A DNA stretch of 64,000 bases from Amblyomma americanum (GCF_052857255.1 NC_135506.1:80571618-80635617), one strand, 5' to 3'. Positions 1 to 9,960 are shown, numbered from the stretch's first letter. Translations and numbers: made by a program. The notes: generated from the sequence alone by a model not told the origin.

Positions 1-1858
1 GTAAACAAGTGCGCTTTGTTACCTTTTCCGGTTACTCAACAGGTACACATTTCATTGTCTTATCGTCATCGTGTCATTCATCAGGTATGTTTCCTAAAGT
101 ATCTCGGGGTAACTTATGACTCCTCTCTCTCTTGGGGGTCACATATAGATCAGGTTGCTGCGAAAGGGATTCGGGCGGTAGGCCTCCTGCGAAGGATGAG
201 TAGCCCTCGCCGCGGTATGCGCAGACATGCTCTTCTGCTGATTGACAAAATGTATATCCGGCCAATCTTGGAATTCGGTTGCGTTTTGTTTTCTGAAGCA
301 GCTGCATACAAACTGCGCCCACTTCTGCTCTTAGAGCGAGAAGCTCTGCGCCTGTCTTTGGGTCTCCCTAAATACGTGGCAAACAATGTTTTGTATCGGG
401 AAGCACGGGTGCCGTCTCTTACTGCAAGGTTTAGCCTTTTGACAGTACAAAGGTTTTTAAAGTTTTGTGACTCTGAGCAGCATGCATCCGAGTTGATCTT
501 CCTTGGGCAGTGAGCGGAGTTCTTGGGTGTCGAATAGTCTCGCCTTCAAACTCCCCAAATCTGTTTCGTTGAATCTTTGCTGGGCCCACTCAACGTGCGA
601 ATACCTGAAATTGTTCCGGTGCTGTCCATCCCCGCAACTGTGTCTATCATCTACGATGACATTTATCCATGTAATGCAAAATTACTGCCTTTCTCATGGT
701 TAAATGGTATGTTGCAGGGTTATTTGTCGACCTTCAGCTCACATGTTGCAATTGCGACTGATGGCTCGGTGTGTGCAGAAAAGGCAAGTTTAGGTATTTA
801 CTCCCAGTCCCTTGACTGGTCTTTTTCTCTCCGTCTCCAAGATGTCACTCCTATCTATCTGGCTGAGTTTCTAGCAGTGGTTCTCGCTCTGCGCAAGGTA
901 CCAATTTCTTTATCAGCAGTAATAATAATTACGGACTCGTTATCTTTATGAACTTCCCTCTCGGCGTCCACTGAATCGCAGCTCTTTCGGATACTAAAAT
1001 TTCTGATCCCTCCACGCATCACATCAATTCGATTTCTTTGGGTTCCTGGGCACAGGGATCTTCTAATAAATGAATCAGCTGATGCTTTAGCGAAGGCAGC
1101 CCTGAGTGGACCGATTGTTGACCCGCTTCCAGCAACTGCTTACATCACGGCGGCACGCATTCGACGGTACACTGTAATGAACGAATTGGGCGCATCAGCG
1201 CTAACTTCCTTGGACGACTTCCAGCACCTACTGTTCCCTTGTAGAAGCTCAGTCTGGCGATCGCGCAATCTTGCAGTTTCCTTCACGAGGCTTCGTTGCC
1301 GGGTGCCGCAACTAAATTTTTACCTCTACAGGCCTGGTCTGGCGATCTCCCCATTGTGTCCGTATTGTGCGGAGCCGGAAACAATAGAGCACTTTCTTCT
1401 TTTTTTGCCGTCGCTACTCATCGATTAGGAGGCGACTATTAGAAGTTCCAATACAGAATCTCAGCTTGCGCCTGTCTTCTGCGGTTGTTCTGTCTCTAGG
1501 CGCTTCTATGCTTGGCCATACCAATGGGAATGTTTGCTCTGCCATTCAAAATTATCTCCTAGAATCAAAACGACTACCATCATGAGCTTTCGTCCTGCTC
1601 ATCCCATTATCAGCTTCTGTATTTCGGTTTTTACAACCACTTATAGTAATCCCTACCCCTTCTTTGCCTAAATTTTAGTCTGTATGACCCCCCTAACCTC
1701 CTGCAACCACCTCGGCTACGGAAACTGTGCGATCCAAATTTTGGTAGGTCATCCCATGCTTGCCACATGCAACTGGTCATTTAAATAGTCACCGCCTGGT
1801 TATGGCCAATCCCCCTTGTGGGTATGTGCCATTGTGTGAGGTCAACAACAACAACAAC
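1..1858 (+). mobile_element. I-group LINE, 3' half, decayed
   Basis: The 3' half of a non-LTR retrotransposon entering from the left edge of the window. It shows the end of the RT domain, RNase H, the C-terminal zinc motif, a non-coding 3' region from about 1586, and ends in an (AAC)n tail near 1845-1858. RNase H placed downstream of RT is characteristic of I-group LINEs. LINE-A, a different family, starts directly after the tail. Confidence 0.8.
16..1585 (+). pseudogene. LINE ORF2 C-terminal part: RT thumb, RNase H, zinc motif
   Basis: One reading frame runs from 16 to about 1420, interrupted only by stops at 511-513, 535-537 and 949-951; a frameshift near 1425 leads to the probable true end, a TGA at 1583-1585. 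In order: RT thumb region (FLKYLGVTYDSSLSW), RNase H with ATDGS, a probable Glu region (LAEFLAVVLAL), IITDS, and WVPGHRDLLINESADALAK near 1040-1100, then a C-terminal zinc motif CPYC...EH near 1357-1390. The catalytic Asp-Glu-Asp-Asp set of RNase H looks preserved, so the decay is young: three stops and one frameshift. RT motifs A to C lie outside the window. Confidence 0.8.
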
Positions 1859-2028
1859 TCAGTAATTTTGCCTTGTTTTCTTGTTATTAACTAGGTTATT
1901 TCCATCCTTGGAAGACGGCCGCGTCTTTAAGGCTGTACTGTCTCTACGGGAAGGGTACGACAGCTCCGGCGCCGGTATCCTTAAAGGGACAGCGCCATCC
2001 GAATAAGCCCAGTGGGGCGGAGGCGGCC

Positions 2029-3222
2029 ATGGCATCACATGGCGGGGATCTGCCAGTCATCAGGGACGTCCAGCAGTGCAGTGCGTCATCATCGCTCAGT
2101 GGGGACGACTCAACTATTGTCGCCTCTTACGAGGAAGTGACTGACATGGCGGAAATGAACAACGATGGCTTCAAAGTGGTGAGTCAATGTAAGCAACGGA
2201 CAGTCGGCATCCCAGTGATAGTTCAGCCAAAAGAGAAAGGTGTCGACTTCAGAGAGTGGAACCCTATCAGGCTGTTCGATGATATTAAAGTACTACTGGG
2301 ATCTGCTCCGATTCGCAGTCGCTTCACAACGCAAGGGGCTCTTCATCTAGATATCTCAACGGAAGAGCAAGTAGACATTCGTCTGCGGTGCTCTCAGATC
2401 GGTGGCATACGAGTTCAAGCCCGGTTGCCACACTCCTACATGACTAACACATGTGTTATAAGGGGAGTACCAGTGTGGTATTCGGAAAGTGCCCTTCTTG
2501 ACTACTTGAAACTGCAAGGAGTTCTGCACGTGCGACGGTTAATGCGCCGGGTGGAGCCTGGAAAACAACAATGGGCAGTGAAGCCTACAAACTCTATTGT
2601 GCTAACGTTTGCTCCCAACATCGAGCGCCCTGGAATAATTGACCTTGGTTTCACCAAACATGCAGTCCACGAGTTCGTTGAAACTCCTCCCCGGTGCTTC
2701 AGGTGCCACAGCTTAGGACATGTAGCGAGAGTTTGCAACAAAGATCAACGTTGCAAGCGGTGTGGTGGTGGCCATGATTACAAAGATTGCAAGGCAGATT
2801 TTGCTTGCGCTAATTGTGGAGGTGACAATCCAGCGAGTTTCAGTGGCTGCACATTCCGTGTAAGCGCCTTGCACCGTCGCAAGTCCTTCATTAGAGGCCC
2901 CAAACCACAACCTACTGTGAAGCCGATACATGGAAGTGAAGAGTTCCCTGCGCTCGAGTCGGAAGCTCGGGACGTGGTAGCAAGCGACGTCGCTGCACGA
3001 CCTGATCCGAGCAAGTCGGCAACGGCCTCCGAGGGTGAGCTGGCTGTTCGATCTGCTTCTGCAAAAAGTGTCCATGTTCCTCAGCGACCAGATCACACCA
3101 AGATTCGACAACATGGAGGACATCCCCTTGCCTTAAAAGAGATGCAGACACCAGCTACCGTGGCCAAGAGTGGGTCCCAGTCCCCGTCTTTTGTCGAAGT
3201 GGTGCGCCAGTGCGTGCAGTAA
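2029..3222 (+). CDS. LINE-A ORF1, gag-like nucleic-acid-binding protein
   Basis: An intact 397-residue ORF. The N-terminal part has a short motif also present in LINE-E ORF1 (GFKVVSQCKQRTVGIPV here, FTVVPYKKKRATGVPV there), then an RRM-like middle region. Three CCHC-type knuckles follow at about residues 224-270: CFRCHSLGHVARVC, CKRCGGGHDYKDC and CANCGGDNPASFSGC. Such proteins bind the element RNA to form the transposition particle. The C-terminus is Ser/Ala/Pro-rich and probably disordered. The start ATG follows a GC-rich leader. ORF2 begins 168 bp downstream in another frame. Confidence 0.85.
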   Translation: MASHGGDLPVIRDVQQCSASSSLSGDDSTIVASYEEVTDMAEMNNDGFKVVSQCKQRTVGIPVIVQPKEKGVDFREWNPIRLFDDIKVLLGSAPIRSRFTTQGALHLDISTEEQVDIRLRCSQIGGIRVQARLPHSYMTNTCVIRGVPVWYSESALLDYLKLQGVLHVRRLMRRVEPGKQQWAVKPTNSIVLTFAPNIERPGIIDLGFTKHAVHEFVETPPRCFRCHSLGHVARVCNKDQRCKRCGGGHDYKDCKADFACANCGGDNPASFSGCTFRVSALHRRKSFIRGPKPQPTVKPIHGSEEFPALESEARDVVASDVAARPDPSKSATASEGELAVRSASAKSVHVPQRPDHTKIRQHGGHPLALKEMQTPATVAKSGSQSPSFVEVVRQCVQ

Positions 3223-3390
3223 AATAAGGAGCTCAAAACCCGGAATCTCTCTGACCTTCTATGCGTTTTGTTTGATGTCCGGCGTTCATATAGCCAAGCG
3301 ATGCAGCCTGGCACTTTGAAGAACTTTATACAGCTGGTGCTTTTCATTGAGACCTTGATCACCGCCTTCGCAGAGAACTTCAACTCCTAG

Positions 3391-4404
3391 ATGGCTAGTT
3401 TTCTTCAACCTGTTGCAACTAAAAACCCTAGAAAAGTGCCGTTTATCATGCAATGGAACTGCGCTGGGATTATAAGTCGATTAGATGAACTAAAATTGTT
3501 CTTGAAAGAGACCTGTGTTCCAGTACTGGCCCTCTCGGAGGCTGGCTTGCCAAGCGGGAGGTCTTTGCCTGGATACGTCGCTCACAAGAATTGCAGCATA
3601 AAGTTTTTTCCAGCAGGAAGTGCCGCCCTTTACATACGAAGGGAGATTCCTCATGTGGCTTTGAACGTCACCGATCTTTGCACCGACAGTATTGAGGTAG
3701 TGGCTGTGAGGATTCGGCTCGCCTTCCGAACTCTGTCCATTGCATTAGTATACGTGTCCCCGCGGAAGAAGGTCGATATGGCTTTGTTCCTCCAGCAACT
3801 TTGTGACCGCTGCCCAGCAAACAGAGTCATCTGCGGTGACTTCAACGCCCACCACCCTGCCTGGGGTGACAGGAACACAGATCCTCGCGGACGCCAACTT
3901 GTAGAAGTCATCGACAGTTTGGACCTTTGTGTCGCCAATGACGGAAGTCCCACTTTTTTTCGGCCTCCAACCTCACCCAAATCTATAGACCTAACCTTAT
4001 ATTCACCTGACGGCCGTGTGCAGTGGTCAACTAGAGCTGGCCGAATGGGAAGTGATCACTACCCGATATTTGTGTTTACTGCCGACTTCCATCTGCGTGG
4101 TCCTAAAATTTGCCATGTTGTTAATTGGGACAAATACAGGGAGCACTTAGCCTGTGTTTCCGGTGATGTGACAGACAAAATGATTTATGCTAAGATGGCT
4201 GCTACCACGGCGCTCAAGCTACCTGATCATTTTCCGACTCCGGATTTAAAACTCAGGAACCTCCACGCAGCGCGCAGAAGGGCGGAGCGACAACTGTTGC
4301 GGAAGAAGGACGATAGAGCCTTGAAGACAACTTTCAACAGGCTCAACTCTGCCATTAGACGTCATGCGAACAAGCTGTGTAGGTCCCAGTGGGCATCCTT
4401 TTGA
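3391..4404 (+). CDS. LINE-A ORF2 part 1: AP-type endonuclease
   Basis: The first 337 residues of ORF2 form an exonuclease-endonuclease-phosphatase domain that nicks the target DNA. Visible landmarks are QWNCAG near the N-terminus, ALSEAGL (the catalytic Glu region), CGDFNAHHPAWGD, SIDLTL, and GSDHYPI at the domain end. All expected acidic, Asn and His residues are present. A TGA at 4402-4404 interrupts the frame, which continues open in the same frame into the RT region, so this is a point nonsense change rather than a natural end. Confidence 0.85.
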   Translation: MASFLQPVATKNPRKVPFIMQWNCAGIISRLDELKLFLKETCVPVLALSEAGLPSGRSLPGYVAHKNCSIKFFPAGSAALYIRREIPHVALNVTDLCTDSIEVVAVRIRLAFRTLSIALVYVSPRKKVDMALFLQQLCDRCPANRVICGDFNAHHPAWGDRNTDPRGRQLVEVIDSLDLCVANDGSPTFFRPPTSPKSIDLTLYSPDGRVQWSTRAGRMGSDHYPIFVFTADFHLRGPKICHVVNWDKYREHLACVSGDVTDKMIYAKMAATTALKLPDHFPTPDLKLRNLHAARRRAERQLLRKKDDRALKTTFNRLNSAIRRHANKLCRSQWASF

Positions 4405-4410
4405 GCTAGT

Positions 4411-4932
4411 TTGACTGTTTTCTTACCGATAACGAGAATTTGGCGTGTCGTTGGCAGTCTTGCTGGTGGCTCGCGTCCGAGTAAACCTTTCGAGGCGCTT
4501 GCATTGCGCACGCAGAAACATCTCGTGTGCTTGGCAGAGGAATTTGCGGATGCATTTGTAAATTCCAGACCAGGCATTCATCCCTGCGCTCTGCCTGCTA
4601 CGTCTCCGTCTGTTATGGACGCCCCGTTCACACTTCGAGAACTACAGACAGCGCTCCGCAGCCTGCGGCGTCGCTGTGCACCAGGTCCTGACGGCATTAC
4701 CAATCAAATGTTACAGAACCTGCCTCTGGAACACCGGAAGATGCTCTTAACCTATCTCAATCGAGTGTGGGAGACTGGTGACGTTCCCCCTTCATGGAAG
4801 GTGGCTTGTGTAGTCCCACTGCTGAAGGCCAGCAATGAGTTGACAGACGCGGCCTCGTATCGTCCTGTATCGCTGACGTCGTGTGTGGCTAAGCTCATGG
4901 AGAAGATGGCACGTAAGCGTTTGTCTTGGTAG
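4411..4932 (+). pseudogene. LINE-A ORF2 part 2: start of reverse transcriptase
   Basis: In the same frame as the endonuclease, after the stop at 4402-4404. It carries the N-terminal RT motifs CAPGPDGITNQML and YRPVSLTSCVAKLMEKM, typical of LINE fingers motifs. It ends at a TAG (4930-4932); about 30 bp later, near 4960, the reading frame shifts and the RT continues in the segment starting at 4965. It is not a separate gene. Confidence 0.8.
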
Positions 4933-4964
4933 CTTGAGGATAGAAGGGCACTCTACCAACATGC

Positions 4965-6680
4965 ATGACTGGATTCCGCACAGGTTTAAGCGCGCAAGAT
5001 AGCGTCCTGGACTTGATAAGCCACATTGAACATCAGAGTGCTTTTGGACTTTCAACACTAGCTATTTTCCTAGACGTATCCAAGGTTTATGATAGCATCC
5101 TCCAGAGCTCAATACTGAATAGTCTGCAGGTCATAGGCGTACAGGGCTATCTTCTGCGATTCATTCACTCATTTCTCAGTGATCGTAAATTTAGAGTGCG
5201 GTTAGGCAGTACAATGAGCTCCGAAAGGGCGGTATCGCGAGGGGTACCTCAGGGTAGTGTCCTGTCCCCAACGCTCTTTAATGTTGTCATGGCTGGTCTT
5301 CTCGCAAACGTGCAACAACATTGTAGGCATGTCCGTATGACGATATATGCAGACGACATTTGTCTTTGGTTAACCGGATATCAACATAAACGCTTAGCTC
5401 TATTAGCGCGACAGGCCGTGCTTTCGGTTAAAAGTTACCTTCAAGGTGTTGAGTTGACTCTCTCGGTGGAAAAATCTGGCTTCGTCCTGTTTCCAGGTAG
5501 GGGACGACGGTATGCGCGGCTGAGCATAGACCTTGATCAGTCTTGCCTTCGTCAGGTTAACCACATACGTTTTTTGGGCGTCACTATTGACTCACGTCTA
5601 CAGTGGCGACGAGCTGTGGACTCGATTGTGTCTTCACTATCTTCGCGTCTCAATGTGCTTCGTAGAGTTGCTAGGGAGCAATGGGGAAACCATCCTGCTG
5701 CAATGATCAGGCTTCACGATGCCCTGATGACAAGTCGCATAATGTACCAGCTCCCTTTAATCTCCCCCTCGGTATCGCAGCTGGAACGCCTTGAGGTTTT
5801 GCACAGAATGGGACTAAGGAGGGCTCTCGGCGTTCCGCAGGCTGCTCCAAACAATGCAGTACTGTATAAGTCTCAATCGAAACCTCTTCTGCTAGCCGCT
5901 TCACAAAGACTTTTGCTGCAAATTGGCCGCCTCAGAGAGACCGTTGCAGGGAGAGCGCTTCTACAGCGCCTTCGAAAGAGATCTGAGTCCCGGGCGTACT
6001 TGGCTTTAAATACTCTTCGTTCTCTGGGTCTCGACCTTCGAGATCGACCTAAGACATTGAAGCCACCTTGGTCCTTTCCGAGCCTCGATTGTTCCTTGAC
6101 AATTCCCCACGTTCGCGCTAAGCGGAATTCTCCTTTAGCGGCAATGCGTTTGCACGTACTGGAACATCTCGAGAGCGAATATGCCAGTCATCTTCAAATT
6201 TTTACAGACGGCTCGGTGGACAAGGTCAGAGGATCTAGTACAGCTGCTTTTCATATTCCTTCTTTGAATTATGATTGGTATGTTCGTTTTACTAAAGTAA
6301 TGTCCTCCACAATGGCCGAAAGCGTTGTCATTGAGGCAGCTCTAAAGAAGCTACGGTGTTGTACGCCTCAACCTACTGTCATAATTACGGATTCAAAATC
6401 TGCCCTTCAAAGGTTAGAGTACGGGTTCCCCACTGATGCCTTGAGTCTTAGATCTCTACGTTTGGTGCAGAATCTACATAGCAAAGGCTTCTCTATACGC
6501 TTTCAATGGGTGCCCTTGCACATAGGTGTCTTAGGCAACGAGATAGCAGACAACTTGCCCATACAGCTCTCTCCGGGATTCCAGTACATGGAGTCCCTCA
6601 TGAAGTCAAGGAAATGTTCAGAGATGTGGTGTTGTGCCACTTCAGTTCTTTGTGGGGCTCGCCTCATCAGCCATGTGTGA
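4965..6680 (+). CDS. LINE-A ORF2 part 3: RT palm and thumb plus RNase H
   Basis: 571 open residues. RT motif A is FLDVSKVYDSI (Val-Tyr where LINEs usually have Ala-Phe), motif B is SRGVPQGSVLSPTLFN, and the catalytic motif C is YADDI, intact. RNase H follows, with FTDGSV, a Glu region (MAESVVIEAAL), ITDSKSAL and WVPLHIGVLGNEIAD (Leu where Gly is usual). A frameshift near 6555 moves the true protein into the frame of the next segment, so the last 40 or so residues here are out of frame. The polymerase core looks chemically competent. Confidence 0.85.
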   Translation: MTGFRTGLSAQDSVLDLISHIEHQSAFGLSTLAIFLDVSKVYDSILQSSILNSLQVIGVQGYLLRFIHSFLSDRKFRVRLGSTMSSERAVSRGVPQGSVLSPTLFNVVMAGLLANVQQHCRHVRMTIYADDICLWLTGYQHKRLALLARQAVLSVKSYLQGVELTLSVEKSGFVLFPGRGRRYARLSIDLDQSCLRQVNHIRFLGVTIDSRLQWRRAVDSIVSSLSSRLNVLRRVAREQWGNHPAAMIRLHDALMTSRIMYQLPLISPSVSQLERLEVLHRMGLRRALGVPQAAPNNAVLYKSQSKPLLLAASQRLLLQIGRLRETVAGRALLQRLRKRSESRAYLALNTLRSLGLDLRDRPKTLKPPWSFPSLDCSLTIPHVRAKRNSPLAAMRLHVLEHLESEYASHLQIFTDGSVDKVRGSSTAAFHIPSLNYDWYVRFTKVMSSTMAESVVIEAALKKLRCCTPQPTVIITDSKSALQRLEYGFPTDALSLRSLRLVQNLHSKGFSIRFQWVPLHIGVLGNEIADNLPIQLSPGFQYMESLMKSRKCSEMWCCATSVLCGARLISHV

Positions 6681-7009
6681 CCAAGGGTCTCAAAAGGTAC
6701 CAAGCCACCTTGCTGCACCGCGTTCGCACGGATTCTGCTCGTACGCCGGCGTGGATGTATAAGACTGGCCTAGCGTTGTCACCATTGTGTTCAACGTGTG
6801 GCCTGTGTGGTGACATAGAACATTACCTCTTGTGCTGTACTTTGTACAACGCGGAACGGGCTGTGTTATTCGGATCCCTCAAAAAGGCAGGAGTTCCTCA
6901 CAGTTCTCTTCAGGACATATTTTTCCCGCGCGGGAGCCAGTCGAGTAGAAGGGATGCTTCTCGCCTTCTACTTTACCTGCAGGACACGGATTTGGCCTCC
7001 ACATGGTGA
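6506..7009 (+). pseudogene. LINE-A ORF2 part 4: C-terminal zinc-motif domain
   Basis: From about 6555 this frame is the real continuation of ORF2 after the RNase H. It shows YQATLLHRVRTDSARTPAWM, then CSTCGLCGDIEHYLLCC, a CCHC-type motif found at the end of RNase H-bearing tick and insect LINEs, and ends with TGA at 7007-7009. About 135 bp of 3' UTR follow. Confidence 0.75.
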
Positions 7010-7257
7010 CCTCAGGAGTGTCTATTTGGGTTTTTGCGGACAGTGTTTCTGTGATTTCTATTTAAATGTCGCTACGGTGGAGCAATTGCCGGCAGAAACT
7101 GCAAGGCTTATCCCACCGGAAGTTTACAACCACTCAACTCAACTGCCTAGTTACCCCCGGAACCGATGCAAGTGCCGGCGGACCCGACACTCCATTGCTC
7201 TGACGTGCGTTTCACCGCCCTCGAAAATGCCCTCGCGCAGTTATCGACTGGTGATGG

Positions 7258-7458
7258 TAATAGTGTTTTTTGATTAAAATAATAGTAAAAAGGAAGGCAA
7301 AGATTTTTGCTAGCCCCAGCATCTGCCATCGATACTGAAGCACCTGAGCTGGGGTAGCGGAAATAAAGAATAACAGGCAGAATGGTGAACTGAAATGAAA
7401 GAGGCGAGGGGACATGAAGAGAGGAAAGGGGAGAAGTAATATATACAAACTGGGGTCC
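7258..7458 (-). mobile_element. LINE-B 3' UTR fragment
   Basis: Matches the last 200 bp of LINE-B (compare 10017-10206) in the same orientation, including the stretch AAAATCTTTGCCTTCC on the minus strand and the GCTACCCCAGCTCAGG segment. It is a severely 5'-truncated insertion. The neighbouring stretches 7143-7257 and 7459-7598 hold no gene I can identify. Confidence 0.8.
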
Positions 7459-7598
7459 AGTTCTGGTCAAATCCAAGACAACGTGCTCAAGGCAGCTACG
7501 GCCACAGTTACGCCCGCCGCGACAGCCAACGCTAATGCCTGCAGCCAACTTCTCTCTCACACCACCGCCACGTACCTCAAAGCGCGATTGAGGGCGTC

Positions 7599-7600
7599 CC

Positions 7601-7688
<88 letters not shown>

Positions 7689-7785
7689 CAGCCCCTCTTT
7701 ATTCCTTCTCTTATGGCGTGATTCAGGTGTCCGCCGATGTGTGAGATAGATACTGCGCCACTTCCTTTTCCACAAAACAAATTTT
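7599..7785 (+). mobile_element. (ATT)n microsatellite followed by a SINE tail fragment
   Basis: About 90 bp of nearly pure ATT repeats (7599-7689, two ATT-to-AAT breaks) followed by a SINE 3' tail at 7690-7785 (TTTATTCCTTCTCTTATGGC, then AGATACTGCGCCACTTCC). (ATT)n is also the natural 3' end of this SINE family, so the microsatellite probably grew from a SINE tail. Confidence 0.75.
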
Positions 7786-7805
7786 TGTCCACTGACCCAC
7801 TCCCA

Positions 7806-7965
7806 CGCCGCGGTGGCTCAATGGTTAGGGCGCTCGGCTACTGAGCTGTAGTACTCGGGTTCGAACCCGACCGCGGCGGCAGCGTTTCGATGGATTCTGA
7901 ACGCAAAGGCGCCCGTGTGCTGTGCGATGTCAGATGTGGGATACATTAGTATCCCTCCTCGTCCC
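7806..7965 (+). mobile_element. tRNA-headed SINE (Ruka-like), 5' half
   Basis: Starts with a tRNA-like head: box A as GGTGGCTCAATGG, box B as GGTTCGAACCC, and arms GCCGCGG and CCGCGGC that pair like an acceptor stem. The family body CGTGTGCTGTGCGATGTCAG follows and breaks off near 7965. The anticodon arm does not pair well, so it is not a functional tRNA gene. Confidence 0.85.
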
Positions 7966-8040
7966 CCGTGCCAGCGGCGACCGTGACTTTCACGCGCGCG
8001 CGCTACCTGGAATGTGGACACTGCGCCCCTAAAGCTTTGC

Positions 8041-9566
8041 ACCCTCATCATCATCATCATCATCATCAAAACGTTTATTTCCACCGAAATGAATCTCTTT
8101 TTTGGACCCCCCGGCACGCAGGCCTAAGGGAGCCCTACTTAGGAGCCTCGCAACTAAGGTCTGGTGAAGACACATTGTCGCTTCACGGCCTCAGCCGCCA
8201 GGCGGATGGCTTGTCGCTGCTTAGCGGGGTCCTCGCTCCGCAGCAAGGTCTCCCAGGCTTCTCTATCTTCTATCTTTTGCTCGGCGCCCAGGCTTCCAGC
8301 ACATTCCCATATGACATGGTCGAGAGTGCCCCTCTCCCCGCACGTTATACAATATTGGTCTTTCTCCTCTTTGGAGATTGTGATGTATACCCAGAAGGGG
8401 CTTATATGATTCCCCCCTTGCAATCTTCTGCACGCAATTGCCTCCTCTGTTGCGAGGGAACGGTCGGGCGGCGGATAGACCCTCCTGCTCAGCTTATAAT
8501 GTTCCGTGATCTCGTGGTATGAAATTAGGCCATCTTTCATGTCTATGCGAGAGGGCTGCTCTGCGGCCGCCTGGTGATAGAGAGCTCGGGCAAGCTCGTG
8601 TGCAGCCTCATTTACTGCAATAGATTCATGCGCTGGGATCCATATTATCTCTATGTTACGTTCTATCGGCCTCGCCTCGAGGACGTGTTTGGCCTCTTCC
8701 GAGATTCTTCCTTTCGCGAAGTTTCTTACTGCAGTTTTGCTGTCAATTAAAATCGTCGTGGCCTTAGTACCGACGCAAGAGAGCGCTATCGCCAACTCTT
8801 CCGCCGCATTGGCATCTCTTGTGCGGCTCGAAGCCGCTACCGTTGGTACTCCTGCCCCGTCGACCACAGCGGATACAGCCGCCCCGTGCTGTCCGCACGC
8901 CGCGTCTACGTACGCCACCTGGTCTGCCGGTCGCTCCTTCAGCTTCCTCTCGTAGGCCTTAGCCCTATCTTCTCGCCTTTCCTCGTTATACACGGGGTGC
9001 ATGTTCCGCGGCATAGGTGGGACGCATATCATGGCCCTGATTCCTGCCGGGATGTTTACCATCTTGTGCGTGCTACTTTCTGGCCGGATTCCTACCCATT
9101 CGAGTATTGTCCTGCCCGTTTCAGACTGGCCGAGCCGTTCTAATTGGGATATTCTCACCCTCTCTGCCAGCTCAACCCATCTGTTGTGTACCCCCATTTT
9201 TTCAAGCCGCTCCGTCGACGTAGATGTCGGGAGTCCAAGAGCTCGCTTGGCGCATTTCATCAATATTCTGTCTACCTTCTCTATTTCTGCCTTGTTCATG
9301 TTTAGGTACGGCGTCGCGTAGCAGATCCGACTTATTACGTACGCCTGCGACATTCTCAGGACATTCCTTTCTTTTAGTCCTCGCCCTTTTACCGCTACCG
9401 TCCTGAATATGCCTACCACTTGGTCTGCATATGTGGCTAATTTCTTTATGGTATTGGTGTTGTTTCCTTTCTTTTTGATAAACATGCCTAGGATCCACAT
9501 TTCCTCGACCGTGGGCACCTCCAGGCCTCCCACCACCACTTTCCACCAACACTGATGTGACGTCAC
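8041..9566 (-). mobile_element. LINE-C, 5'-truncated non-LTR retrotransposon
   Basis: A 1.5-kb LINE piece that starts inside the RT thumb (9566) and runs through RNase H to a short 3' UTR. On the minus strand the 3' end is a (GAT)n tail (CAT repeats at 8045-8069). Related 3' ends occur at 24744-24960, 47755-47970 and 57034-57250, so the family is repeated in the window. Confidence 0.85.
8154..9566 (-). CDS. LINE-C ORF2 C-terminal part: RT thumb, RNase H, zinc motif
   Basis: 470 open residues without stops. The first 190 or so are the RT thumb and connection region (FLGM-like WILGMFIKKKG, then KRALGLPTSTSTERLEKMG). RNase H follows: YVDAACG (Asp), AEELAIALS (Glu), ILIDSKTAV (Asp), then IIWIPAHESIAVNEAAHELA. 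In the last motif His stands where LINE RNase H normally has the fourth acidic residue (ExAD). The same Ala/Thr-His change is seen in the LINE-D copies, so it looks like a lineage trait. The C-terminal zinc motif is CITCGERGTLDHVIWEC. The palm with YADD is missing. Confidence 0.85.
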   Translation of the reverse strand: MTSHQCWWKVVVGGLEVPTVEEMWILGMFIKKKGNNTNTIKKLATYADQVVGIFRTVAVKGRGLKERNVLRMSQAYVISRICYATPYLNMNKAEIEKVDRILMKCAKRALGLPTSTSTERLEKMGVHNRWVELAERVRISQLERLGQSETGRTILEWVGIRPESSTHKMVNIPAGIRAMICVPPMPRNMHPVYNEERREDRAKAYERKLKERPADQVAYVDAACGQHGAAVSAVVDGAGVPTVAASSRTRDANAAEELAIALSCVGTKATTILIDSKTAVRNFAKGRISEEAKHVLEARPIERNIEIIWIPAHESIAVNEAAHELARALYHQAAAEQPSRIDMKDGLISYHEITEHYKLSRRVYPPPDRSLATEEAIACRRLQGGNHISPFWVYITISKEEKDQYCITCGERGTLDHVIWECAGSLGAEQKIEDREAWETLLRSEDPAKQRQAIRLAAEAVKRQCVFTRP

Positions 9567-9960
9567 GACGGAGCGCTGCCTACTTCAGGAAAGTTGTTAA
9601 CCATTACAAATTAGGACATAGGCTGGTACCCCCAGACCCAAAATTAAACAATAGAGAAGCTGTCCCGCGGAGGCGGCTACAAACCAATACATTTATTAAC
9701 CACGTATGGGCTTATCACGTGACATCAGAGCTGAGGTCGCATGATCGACGCCCACATTGTAGGGCATCGATGGGGCGAGAGGGACCCTCGACTGCATAAT
9801 TTGGGAGTGCCCAAATTCTCCCAGGGTGGGCAAAAATATTGACAGTAGAGAAGCAGTGTAGACCCTGCTAAGAAGCCCGGAACCTGAGCTCCAGCGCAAC
9901 ACAATCTATTAGGTGGAAGAGGCCTCTACCATTCAACGACTCCCAACCAACCTCTAACCG
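9557..9960 (+). pseudogene. C-terminal fragment of a LINE-C-related ORF2
   Basis: The first 55 residues (YFRKVVNHYKLGHRLVPPDP, then RRRLQTNTFINHVWAYHV) align by eye with the segment between RNase H and the zinc motif of LINE-C on the other strand (YHEITEHYKLSRRVYPPPDR). Later frames are broken. It lies head to head with LINE-C, so LINE-C probably inserted next to or into this older copy. The 3' limit is unclear; LINE-B's tail begins at 9992. Confidence 0.6.

Larger units (their letters stand above)
1870..7142 (+). mobile_element. LINE-A: near full-length I-group non-LTR retrotransposon
   Basis: About 5.3 kb in the order 5' UTR (about 1870-2028), ORF1 with zinc knuckles, ORF2 with AP endonuclease, RT, RNase H and a C-terminal zinc motif, then a short 3' UTR ending in a CTCAA-type tail near 7127-7142. 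I count two in-frame stops and two frameshifts in ORF2 and none in ORF1, so it inserted recently or is a young relative of an active copy. The 5' boundary is approximate; I found no clear target-site duplication. Confidence 0.85.

Noticed and set aside
7414..7775. ORFs encoding poly-Ile on both strands
   Set aside because: Translation of the (ATT)n tract.
7808..7882. tRNA genes at this and about ten other places
   Set aside because: Each has box A, box B and acceptor-like arms, but the anticodon arm pairs poorly and every one is followed by the same SINE body. They are SINE heads.
9224..9406. Many plus-strand ORFs over LINE-B and LINE-C
   Set aside because: Shadows of the GC-rich coding strand on the opposite side.
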